Part shown: piece after piece, positions 56,469-64,000 of the stretch | How the letters are laid out: each line of letters begins with the position of its first letter | Numbering within the stretch: position 1 is the first letter of the stretch | DNA from: Alphaproteobacteria bacterium | GTDB lineage: Bacteria > Pseudomonadota > Alphaproteobacteria > Bin65 | Direction: 5' to 3' | Assembly (NCBI GenBank): GCA_021776685.1 | Contig: JAJFFJ010000040.1 | Coordinates: 115,102-179,101, forward strand | DNA length: 64,000 nucleotides | Notes under the pieces: generated by a model | What the model was told of the DNA's origin: nothing | Databases searched by the model: none | The model's input: only the letters and a program-made list of their open reading frames with translations | Translations under genes and position numbers: made by a program

Positions 56469-58007
56469 ATGGCCATGACCGGCTCCGAGCATGAACAGCA
56501 GGACGTCGTCGATTTCCTTTCCCGGCCCGAAACCCACGCGGGCGTGCCTGTAGAGATCATCGTGACCCATATCTCGAGGGTCTTTCTGGCCGGCGACCGG
56601 GTCTACAAGCTCAAACGGGCGGTGGCGCTTCCCTACGCGGACTTCTCGACTCTCGAAAAACGGCGCGCCGCCTGCGAGACAGAAATCGAGATCAACCAGC
56701 GAACCGCACCAAGCATCTATGATCGCGTGATCCCGGTGACCCGGGAGGCGGATGGTGAACTGGCGCTCGATGGCGACGGCATGCCTGTGGAATGGCTCAC
56801 CGGCATGCGCAGGTTTCCAGCCGACTGCCTGTTCGACCGCCTGGCGCTGGAGGGTGAATTTACGGAAGATCTGGCGGAGGCGACGGCGCGCACCGTTGCG
56901 GCCCTGCACGAAAGCGCCCCGCCTGCTGTTGCCCAACTGGCGCCTGTCTCAGCCGTAGTGCGCGGCATTATTGGTGAACTCAAAGCGCATCAGCAGATCC
57001 TTGGCGCCGGAGTCGATCGCCTCGCGGCGGGGCTTGAGGAGGCAGCGGCTGCTGCGGCACCGTTGCTGCAGCGTCGCATCTCATCAGGCTTCGTCCGCGA
57101 GGTTCACGGCGATCTGCATCTCGGCAATATCGTATTGTTGGACGGTCAGCCGACGCCCTTCGATGCAATTGAATTCGACCCGGCCTTGCGTGTGATTGAT
57201 GTCTTCTACGATGCCGCATTTCTGATCATGGATCTGTTGCACAGGGGACTGCCGCGCCAGGCCAACCGGTTTCTCGCAGCTTATTTGCAGGAGCGCCCCG
57301 ATTTCGAGGCACTACGGCTCCTGCCTCTTTTCCTGGCCATGAGGGCGGCGATCCGCGCCCATGTCACGGCCACCCGCGCCCGCGCGCCGGAGGAACAGGG
57401 CGGTGGAATTGACCCTGTCCTCCAGGACGAAGCTGTCGCTTTCCTCGATCTGGCGCAGGACTGTCTGATGCCCCGGCCCCCGCGCCTGGTCGCCGTGAGC
57501 GGCCTGTCAGGGAGCGGCAAAACAACACTTGCCCGAAATCTGGCGCCTGACCTTGGCCCCCGGCCCGGCGCGGTCATTCTGCGCAGCGACGAAATTCGAA
57601 AGCGTCTTGCCGGCGTGCCCGCAACCCGGCGGTTGGCGCAAAAATGGTATCGCAAATCGGTCAGCAAAGAGGTTTTTCGCCAGTTGGCGGAGACCGCGCA
57701 GGTAATCCTCGATGCCGGTCACGGGGTGGTTGCGGACGGGGTCTACGGGGAGGCCGGCCAACGGGCCGAAATTGGCACGGTCGCGAATACCGCCGGCGTT
57801 GACTTCTGCGGTCTGTGGCTCGCCGCGGATGCTGACCTTCGCGCTGAGCGGGTGGACGCCCGGCGCGGCGATGCTTCGGACGCGACGGCGGCGGTCGCCT
57901 TGCAGCAGAAAGGGCCACCACCAGAAGACGCCGCCTGGGACGTGGTCGACGCCGGCCATGGCGCCGAGGTCACGGAAAAGGCAGCGCGCCAGGTGCTCGA
58001 AATCTGA
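56469..58007 (+). CDS. APH-kinase-like / P-loop ATPase fusion protein
   Basis: A 512-residue two-domain protein. Residues 1-330 form an aminoglycoside phosphotransferase-like fold with the Brenner motif EVHGDLHLGNIVLLDGQ and the metal Asp in AIEFDPALR. Residues 338-512 are a P-loop nucleotide kinase/zeta-like domain with SGLSGSGKTTLARNLAPD and a downstream DAGHGVVADGVYGE. Proteins of this plan are widespread in Proteobacteria with unproven function. It starts 14 bases after the CDF gene, so they are probably cotranscribed. Confidence 0.88.
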   Translation: MAMTGSEHEQQDVVDFLSRPETHAGVPVEIIVTHISRVFLAGDRVYKLKRAVALPYADFSTLEKRRAACETEIEINQRTAPSIYDRVIPVTREADGELALDGDGMPVEWLTGMRRFPADCLFDRLALEGEFTEDLAEATARTVAALHESAPPAVAQLAPVSAVVRGIIGELKAHQQILGAGVDRLAAGLEEAAAAAAPLLQRRISSGFVREVHGDLHLGNIVLLDGQPTPFDAIEFDPALRVIDVFYDAAFLIMDLLHRGLPRQANRFLAAYLQERPDFEALRLLPLFLAMRAAIRAHVTATRARAPEEQGGGIDPVLQDEAVAFLDLAQDCLMPRPPRLVAVSGLSGSGKTTLARNLAPDLGPRPGAVILRSDEIRKRLAGVPATRRLAQKWYRKSVSKEVFRQLAETAQVILDAGHGVVADGVYGEAGQRAEIGTVANTAGVDFCGLWLAADADLRAERVDARRGDASDATAAVALQQKGPPPEDAAWDVVDAGHGAEVTEKAARQVLEI

Positions 58008-58149
58008 AACCCTGCCCGAAAGTCGACGGCGTTTGTCGATGCTTTGACACGGCGGGCCGTATAACCGAAAACAGGGAAGCATCGCTGATAGCGCCGGGCC
58101 GGAAATACTCGGGCCGGTCGTTTGCCACTTTCACCAAAGGAGTCCGCCT

Positions 58150-59256
58150 GTGACCACCCGCGTCCGCTGTCTTGTCGCGCTGACGAGCGCCATCTGTTTT
58201 GTGCCAATGACCATCGCGCCAGCTTCAGCCCAGCAAAAAGACGTCAAGCGCTTCTATCGGATCGTCGGGGTCGGCGACACGATGATGGGCAGCAATTTCC
58301 CGCAGCCGATCATGCCGCGCAGCCTGACGCCCGGTGCTGATCCTTCTGCAGTGATGGGCCGGCGGTTGACGCGGATCATCCAGAGCGCCGACGTTGCCTT
58401 CGTCAATATGGAAGGCACCATCCATACCCGCCGGAAGCCGCACAAGTTCTGCCGCAACCCGCGCTTCTGCTACGTCTTTCGCAGCCCGCCCCACCACGCC
58501 GCTTTCCTGAAGCGGGCCGGCTTCGACATCGTATCGCTGGCGAACAATCATGCCGGCGATTTCCTGGGGCCGGGCCGTGCCGCCACAGTGCGCAACCTGC
58601 GCCGCGTCGGGCTGGTGACGGCCGGCATCGATTCCAAAGGCCTGCGTTCGGGCATCTTCAAGCTGGGCGACGGCACCCGCGTCGGTATCATCGCCTTCGC
58701 GCCCAATCCGGGAACCATTCAGATCAACAAGATCGCGCGGGCCAAGCGGTTGGTGCGTGCGCTTGCCCGCCGCTCCGACATCACCATCGTGTCCTTCCAT
58801 GGCGGCGCAGAGGGGCGACGCGCGACCCGGGTCACCCGCAAGCTTGAGATTTTCCTGGGCGAGTGGCGGGGTAATCCCTACGCATTTTCCCACGGTGTCA
58901 TCGACGCCGGCGCGGATATTGTCTTTGGCCATGGCCCCCATGTGCCCCGGGCGGTGGAAGTCTACAAGCGCCGTCCGATCTTCTATTCGCTCGGTAATTT
59001 TTTCACCTACGGGCGCTTCAACCTACGGGGCTATGCCGGTATCGCACCGGTGGCGGACGTGCGCGTCACCCGCAAAGGTCAGCTCATGTCCATGCGCATC
59101 CACTCGGTCAAGCTGATTGGCCGGGGCCTGCCGCGCATCGACCCGAAGGCCAAGGCGCTGGCGGCGGTCAAGCTGCTGACCCGCCGTGACTTTCCGCAAA
59201 GCGGCCTGCGCTTCCATAAGAACGGCGAGATCACGGGCCCCGGTATCGGGCGGTAG
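58150..59256 (+). CDS. CapA family protein (exported metallophosphatase fold)
   Basis: A 368-residue exported protein. The GTG at 58150 has AAAGGAG 7 bases upstream and is followed by a signal peptide (VALTSAICFVPMTIAPASA, cleavage at ASA-QQ). Family motifs: RIVGVGDTMMGSNF, VAFVNMEGTIHT, VSLANNHAGDFLG, ITIVSFHGGAEG and VFGHGPHVPRAVEVYKRRPI then YSLGNFF. CapA-like proteins act in poly-glutamate or polysaccharide synthesis, but no capsule genes are nearby, so its role here is open. Confidence 0.9.
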   Translation: MTTRVRCLVALTSAICFVPMTIAPASAQQKDVKRFYRIVGVGDTMMGSNFPQPIMPRSLTPGADPSAVMGRRLTRIIQSADVAFVNMEGTIHTRRKPHKFCRNPRFCYVFRSPPHHAAFLKRAGFDIVSLANNHAGDFLGPGRAATVRNLRRVGLVTAGIDSKGLRSGIFKLGDGTRVGIIAFAPNPGTIQINKIARAKRLVRALARRSDITIVSFHGGAEGRRATRVTRKLEIFLGEWRGNPYAFSHGVIDAGADIVFGHGPHVPRAVEVYKRRPIFYSLGNFFTYGRFNLRGYAGIAPVADVRVTRKGQLMSMRIHSVKLIGRGLPRIDPKAKALAAVKLLTRRDFPQSGLRFHKNGEITGPGIGR

Positions 59257-59301
59257 TCGACGTCAATTTCAGCCGAGGTCCGCGGAGGGCCGCAGGGGAT
59301 C

Positions 59302-59709
59302 ATGTCGGAACTGATTCGGTCGATGCCGGTGTTGCAGGTGGTGGATGTCGCCGCCAGTGAGGCCTTTTACTTGAACCGGTTGGGCTTCACCTCTCACGGC
59401 CTCTGGGGAGAGCCGCCGGCATTCTGTATCGTCCAACGCGGCCAGGTGACGATTGCCCTGGACGGATCCCGTGATGGCGCACCGGTTCCCTTGAACCAGT
59501 ACTGGGCGGCCTACGTCTATGTCGACGATGCTGACGCTCTGCTCACAGAGTTCAATGCAGCAGGCGTGGAAATTGTGCGCGGGCTGGAAGACATGCCCTA
59601 TGGATTGCGGGATTTCGATATTCGCGATCTGGACGGCCATGTGATTTGTTTTGGCCACGATCTCGCGCCGGTCGCCAACGGACCGGGTCTGGCGAGCCCA
59701 GCAGCCTAG
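59302..59709 (+). CDS. VOC family (glyoxalase/bleomycin-resistance) protein
   Basis: A 135-residue protein of the bleomycin-resistance-like VOC type: MPVLQVVDVAASEAFYLNRL, YVYVDDADALLTEFNAAGVE, and the ending RDLDGHVICFGHDL. The function of such single-domain proteins varies (antibiotic binding, dioxygenase, epimerase). CAGGGGA precedes the ATG. Its end abuts the convergent cation transporter gene. Confidence 0.85.
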   Translation: MSELIRSMPVLQVVDVAASEAFYLNRLGFTSHGLWGEPPAFCIVQRGQVTIALDGSRDGAPVPLNQYWAAYVYVDDADALLTEFNAAGVEIVRGLEDMPYGLRDFDIRDLDGHVICFGHDLAPVANGPGLASPAA

Positions 59710-59710
59710 C

Positions 59711-60337
59711 CTAGCCAGGTGCCCTGCTGTCATCGACCCTCAGTTCGACGATTGCTGCGGCAATGATCTGCACCGCCGCCCACAGAGCGAGCCCCGCCAT
59801 CAGGCTTGCGACCACCAGGTCCGGCCATCCTTCACCGAGCGCAAAGACCCCGCCTGCGGCCGCCACCACGGCGATATTGCCAATCGCGTCGTTGCGGCTG
59901 CACAGCCAGACCGACCGCATGTTGCTGTCGCCCGCACGCCACCGGTAAAGCATCACCGCGACCCAGACATTCACTGCCAACGCAAGGACACCGATCAGTC
60001 CCATGGTGGTCGCTGCGGGCACGGTGCCGGCGAGCAGGTGACGCACAACCTCGTAACCGATCCATACCCCGAACGCCGCCATGGCGATGCCTTTGGCCAG
60101 CGCGGCAGACGCCCGCCAGCGCAGGCTCTTTGCCAGCACAACAAGGCTGAGTGCGTAGTTGACGGAGTCGCCGAAGAAATCCAGCGCGTCGGCTTTCAGG
60201 GACTGAGACTGGGCGCCGATGCCGGCAATGATCTCCACCACAAACATCAGCGCATTGATGGCCAGCGCCGCCATGAGCACCCGCCGATAGGCTGGATCGG
60301 TGACGTTTGCTGGCGGGGCATGACAGGCAGCGCTCAT
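59711..60337 (-). CDS. CDF-like cation transporter
   Basis: A 208-residue membrane protein with six helices (LAINALMFVVEIIAGI, SLKADALDFFGDSVNYALSL). It has the CDF-type Asp-rich site (KADALDFFGDSVNY) and a second helix site NDAIGNIAVV, but lacks the C-terminal cytoplasmic metal domain, so it is a short CDF. It follows a zinc-type ArsR sensor gene on the same strand (54-base gap), strongly suggesting that it exports the sensed metal. Confidence 0.87.
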   Translation of the reverse strand: MSAACHAPPANVTDPAYRRVLMAALAINALMFVVEIIAGIGAQSQSLKADALDFFGDSVNYALSLVVLAKSLRWRASAALAKGIAMAAFGVWIGYEVVRHLLAGTVPAATTMGLIGVLALAVNVWVAVMLYRWRAGDSNMRSVWLCSRNDAIGNIAVVAAAGGVFALGEGWPDLVVASLMAGLALWAAVQIIAAAIVELRVDDSRAPG

Positions 60338-60391
60338 CAGTTGGGTCTCATCGCTTGTCGTTATCGATCACTGTTGCGATCGCCAGGGTGG

Positions 60392-60700
60392 TTATCGGGC
60401 GTGTTCATCGGGCGCGATCTCTCCCACATGCTCGACCATGTCCTGCAGCACCGTCCGCACATGGTCATCCGCGGCTTGATAGATCATGGACTTGCCTTGG
60501 CGTTGGTGACGGACCAGGCGGGCCGCGCGGAGCAGGCGCAGGTGATGGCTGACCAGAGACTGGCTAAGGTCAAGCTCCGCTGCGATGGCGCCCACGGCCA
60601 CCGGACGGGACAGGCAGCAAAGCAGGATCCGCAGGCGGGTGGTGTCTCCCAGCAGGCGGAATGTGTCCGCAAGCGCACTCAGATGTCCGTCGTCGACCAT
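60392..60700 (-). CDS. ArsR/SmtB family zinc-type metal sensor
   Basis: A 102-residue winged-helix repressor. Seen: recognition helix LDLSQSLVSHHLRLLRAARL and the full alpha-5 metal signature DxHx10HxxE in DDHVRTVLQDMVEHVGE, that of zinc/cobalt/nickel sensors such as SmtB/CzrA. A CysCys pair lies in the alpha-3 region (RILLCCLSRP). The ATG at 60700 is chosen because the upstream ATG at 60733 lies inside the operator. It is predicted to repress itself and the CDF-like gene until metal binds. Confidence 0.9.
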   Translation of the reverse strand: MVDDGHLSALADTFRLLGDTTRLRILLCCLSRPVAVGAIAAELDLSQSLVSHHLRLLRAARLVRHQRQGKSMIYQAADDHVRTVLQDMVEHVGEIAPDEHAR

Positions 60701-60713
60701 GGTATTCACTCTT

Positions 60714-60737
60714 ATATATGAACACATATTCATATAT
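60714..60737. promoter_or_regulatory. ArsR/SmtB-type operator
   Basis: ATATATGAA-CACATA-TTCATATAT is a perfect 9-6-9 inverted repeat, agreeing with the known SmtB-family consensus ATATGAAC..NN..GTTCATAT form. It lies just upstream of the sensor gene start at 60700. Confidence 0.85.
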
Positions 60738-60920
60738 TAATTTAAGGCACAAAAGTCAATGTGAACGTTCTTGGTTGCGGCGTGGCGTAGCGGCCATCAT
60801 CGGCGGACCCGCCCCCGGCAAGCCAATAGATGGCCCCGTAGGAACATTTATCCGGCCCGTTGGGGGCAGGGCTTCAGTGAATCGGGAGGATGTTCAGAAG
60901 GCCGGGAGGGTCCGGGCGAG

Positions 60921-62684
60921 TTACTGCGCGCGACCGTTCTTCGGGCAGGGGCGCTGATCTGTGGGGTCCAGCCGGCGGCCATTTGTGCAGCCATTGTTGG
61001 GTGCTTCCGCCTTGACGCGGATCAGTCGACCCGCGCCGCCATTTTTCTTGAGCGCCACATACTGGGTGTCGACCCGCCCACGGAAGCGGATGAAGCGCTT
61101 GAGATCATCGCCCTTCAAGCTCTTGAAGGCCGGCAGGGTCAGTTTCATGGGATTCATCTGCTTGCCGTAGCGCAGCACTTCGTAGTGCAGATGTGGTCCG
61201 GTCGACCGGCCGGTTGTACCCACATAGCCGATCACCTGACCCTGCTTCACACGCTTGCCTTCGTGCATGCCCTTGGCGAAACGGGTCTGGTGAGCGTAGG
61301 CGGTTGAGTATTCCCGGTTATGGCGGATGCGGGTGTACCGGCCATAGCCGCCCCACCACCCCATCTTCTCGATGGTGCCGTCACCCGCAGCATAGATCGG
61401 CGTCCCACGGGGCGCCGCGAAATCCACACCGGTATGAAGCTTCGAATAGCCAAGGATCGGGTGGCGGCGAAACCCAAATCCGGATGAGAGGCGCGCACCA
61501 TCAATGGGCGTCCGCATGAGGGCGCGCCGATTGCTCTCGCCCTTCTCGTTCAAATACAGGGACGATTCCTCGCCATTGGGAAACCGGTACATGCGAATCT
61601 TGGACCCGCTCAGGGTCAGGGCCGCGTAAATGATCTCCCCATGCCGCACCACCTGACCGGTGTGGTCCTTGTGGATGCGATAGAGGATTTCAAAGGCGTC
61701 GCCCTTCTTGATGTCGCGTTGGAAATCCACCTGGAAGCTGAAGAGATGGATCACCCGTATCATGCGTGACGCGGGCACCCCTGCGGCCAATCCAGCCTGA
61801 AACAGACTGGTTTCAATGACCCCATTGCCACGCACCAGCCGCATGGATAAATCCTTGCGGGTTTGCGCTGCCACGAATTCGCCGGTCTTTTGTCGCTGAA
61901 TCCGGATGGTCCGGTCATAGGTGGAATCGAACCGCAGGCCGAGGAAGCGACTGGCGTCGCCGCTGTAGATGCCGAAGGCAATGGAGATCTTGTGCCCGGG
62001 GCGAATCTTGCGCGTATCGTAAATGCCGCCCAGCGTGGTTAGTGCGGCGCGGGCCTCGCCAGCGGGCACGCCGGCACGCCGCAGCACACGCATAAAGTTG
62101 TCGCCTTTCAGGACCCGCATGATGCGGGTATGCCGCCGGGCTGCCACGGCGTGTTCCACCCGGGCGAGCGACAGCAGTACCTCAGGCGTGACCTGGCGCA
62201 CGGCAAGCTTTGCTTTCACCTTGGCCGCCAGTACCGCCGCTGGCGTCACCGTTGGGCGGCGGGCGATTTGAGGTGCGTCCTGCGCCGAAAAATACCAGCC
62301 CGCAGCGCCCAGTCCGCCAACAATGCCGACAATGGATGCCGCATTGGCGAGGCGCACAGCCAGGCGTCGTTTCTGCAGGTCGCCGGTCATTGATAGCGCG
62401 CTGGTAATCCGCGCGGCATCTACCTTCGGTGCGTTCTCGTGGGCTGTAAGGGTATCATTGGACCCGGGGGACCCGGGCGACATCTGGCCCGGCTTGTAGC
62501 TCCGGACATAGTCAAGAAAGCTCCGGTGCCCGGGTTCTGAACTGGCGCCCGTCGCCGGCAAGGCTGACGCATCGTCGCCTGTTTCCGCCGCGACGACAGG
62601 TTCATCAACGGCCGGTTCGCCAGGCGAATCCTGGTCGATCGACGAAAAATTGCCGCCAATATATCTGATATAGCCGTCGGTCAT
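60921..62684 (-). CDS. M23 family peptidoglycan metallopeptidase
   Basis: A 587-residue cell-wall endopeptidase. In order: a cytoplasmic N-terminal disordered region rich in acid and Gly/Ser, one membrane helix (about 113-128, SIVGIVGGLGAAGWYFSA), an OapA/LysM-like domain (RVLKGDNFMRVLRRAGVPAG), and a LytM catalytic domain with zinc ligands in HTGVDFAAPRGTPIYAAGDG and GPHLHYEVLRYG. It cuts peptidoglycan cross-bridges during growth or division. Divergent from the rRNA operon. Confidence 0.92.
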   Translation of the reverse strand: MTDGYIRYIGGNFSSIDQDSPGEPAVDEPVVAAETGDDASALPATGASSEPGHRSFLDYVRSYKPGQMSPGSPGSNDTLTAHENAPKVDAARITSALSMTGDLQKRRLAVRLANAASIVGIVGGLGAAGWYFSAQDAPQIARRPTVTPAAVLAAKVKAKLAVRQVTPEVLLSLARVEHAVAARRHTRIMRVLKGDNFMRVLRRAGVPAGEARAALTTLGGIYDTRKIRPGHKISIAFGIYSGDASRFLGLRFDSTYDRTIRIQRQKTGEFVAAQTRKDLSMRLVRGNGVIETSLFQAGLAAGVPASRMIRVIHLFSFQVDFQRDIKKGDAFEILYRIHKDHTGQVVRHGEIIYAALTLSGSKIRMYRFPNGEESSLYLNEKGESNRRALMRTPIDGARLSSGFGFRRHPILGYSKLHTGVDFAAPRGTPIYAAGDGTIEKMGWWGGYGRYTRIRHNREYSTAYAHQTRFAKGMHEGKRVKQGQVIGYVGTTGRSTGPHLHYEVLRYGKQMNPMKLTLPAFKSLKGDDLKRFIRFRGRVDTQYVALKKNGGAGRLIRVKAEAPNNGCTNGRRLDPTDQRPCPKNGRAQ

Positions 62685-63053
62685 ACCCAGGCCGAAACCC
62701 CCGGAAACACCACATTTGCGACAATCGCCGCCGGCCGGATGTCATCTCCGGCACGATCCGTGCTATTGCCGCTAATGCTGTGGCTCATCCCGCTGCCGAT
62801 TGATACGCTGGCCGTCGAGCCACCATTCCTATGCACCATGGGCAGTGGACCAGAAAGTTGGTAACGAATATGTTAATGGTGGTTCGAAGATGGGCGCTCG
62901 CCGAATCACTGTCAACAGGAACTTGCCGCAAAAACGCCCAAGTTTAGCGCCGATTTCCGGGCGCATTCGATCGGTTTGGCTCCTCAAGACTGCTTGAGGG
63001 CGCGCCCACCTGCGGCAGAATGGGTGCAGTGCAAAAAAACTTTGCAAAACCAT
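62685..63053. other. intergenic region upstream of the rRNA operon
   Basis: No gene is seen here. It separates the M23 peptidase start from the rRNA promoter. A perfect 7-bp hairpin CCTCAAG-ACTG-CTTGAGG at 62982-62999 has no T-run. A segment at 62862-62882 resembles a short ATG-rich stretch but carries no supported frame. Confidence 0.5.
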
Positions 63054-63082
63054 TTGACAGGCCCTCCCGGCACCCGTATACA
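63054..63082 (+). promoter_or_regulatory. rRNA operon promoter
   Basis: TTGACA (63054-63059), a 17-base spacer, TATACA (63077-63082), followed by a GC-rich start region, gives a strong sigma-70 promoter about 360 bases before the 16S gene. An A/T-rich tract (GCAAAAAAACTTTGCAAAAC, 63031-63050) directly upstream could act as an UP element. Confidence 0.85.
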
Positions 63083-63174
63083 CCGCCGTCTTGGCACGTC
63101 GTTCGTCGGCGGGCCTTTTCGCTCCTGAAGAGACATATATGTCAGGTCCGCCTGTCTGGTGGATTTGGAGCGAC

Positions 63175-63185
63175 GCTCTTTGACA
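63175..63185 (+). promoter_or_regulatory. boxA-like antitermination element in the rRNA leader
   Basis: GCTCTTTGACA matches the boxA core (TGCTCTTTAACA) used by NusB/NusE antitermination, within the transcribed leader between promoter and 16S. Confidence 0.65.
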
Positions 63186-63442
63186 AGTGAAGATTGAGAA
63201 GAGATGCGCAGGCGGCGGTGCGCCCTGTATTGGGCGTGCGTCAAATGACGCAGGTATCACAGGCACCCTAGCTTGTGATGCCAGCTGTTCGCACGCGCAT
63301 CACGCACTACACACAGATGTTTGTGGTGTCGGGTTCTAGCTTCGGCTTGAGCCTGATGTTGGAAATGTCTGCCTGTGTGTGACGCCAAAAATTTGTGCGA
63401 GCAGGTCTTCAAAGTCGAACCGGTCCTTTGCCGGTTCGCAAT

Positions 63443-64000
<558 letters not shown>

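Noticed and set aside
62982..62999. Perfect CCTCAAG/CTTGAGG hairpin before the rRNA promoter
   Set aside because: No T-run and no gene ending upstream in either direction; could be chance.

Overview
The window is a GC-rich chromosomal segment from an alphaproteobacterium. The evidence is a 16S rRNA gene entering at the right end with alphaproteobacterial features (short helix-17 region, typical leader with boxA), the conserved block lysC-ptsP-(HTH/RodZ-like)-ispG-hisS-prfA-prmC-DUF4167, and families common in that class (DUF2852, M23 peptidase with OapA/LysM-like domain, DUF4167). The order is probably Rhodospirillales-like, but I cannot assign a genus. There are no insertion sequences, prophage modules, CRISPR arrays or tRNA genes that I can see; this is mostly core chromosome with a few accessory blocks.

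Left part (1-11.4 kb): the end of an acyl-CoA carboxylase carboxyltransferase gene, a small unknown gene, a secreted protein built from 67-residue tandem repeats, and then a catabolic island. The island holds a UbiD-type decarboxylase and SDR (leftward), a divergent Rieske oxygenase (rightward), a GntR/UTRA regulator, a second SDR, an orphan TRAP-type binding protein, a type I extradiol-like dioxygenase, a divergent GntR/FCD regulator, and a methylmalonyl-CoA-epimerase-like VOC protein. The UbiD and Rieske genes are driven from back-to-back promoters of nearly identical design that carry TTGTA/TACAA elements. I infer an aromatic-acid degradation pathway with an unidentified substrate.

Middle-left (11.4-28 kb): clpB with a clear heat-shock (RpoH) promoter, a MOSC protein, then the leftward housekeeping block DUF4167, prmC, prfA, hisS, ispG, a RodZ-like HTH protein, ptsP and lysC. 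Divergent from lysC are ubiG, a TusA-like protein and a CNT nucleoside transporter. Isoprenoid (ispG here, ispA and dxs later), translation termination and ubiquinone functions are thus close together.

Middle (28-47 kb): a DAO-type oxidoreductase; an RND efflux pair with an unusual proton-relay region; a rightward series of histone-deacetylase-like protein, xseB, ispA, dxs (ended by a strong terminator), MATE exporter, HCCA-isomerase/DsbA-like protein, tlyA, a TrmA/RumA RNA methyltransferase and a RusA-like resolvase; leftward fabI and aroC separated by three regularly spaced hairpins; a YihY/BrkB membrane protein; and a glycine-zipper lipoprotein.

Right part (47-64 kb): pdxH with an apparent intrinsic terminator in its leader; an operon of aldehyde dehydrogenase, luciferase-like monooxygenase and nitrilase-family amidase; a LysR regulator; a globin; an MFS exporter; a TetR regulator flanked by two matching 8-5-8 operators, the second in front of a DUF2852 gene; a FieF-like CDF exporter; an APH-kinase/P-loop fusion; a CapA protein; a VOC protein; a zinc-sensor ArsR regulator with its operator and a CDF-like transporter; an M23 peptidase; and the promoter, leader and first part of an rRNA operon.
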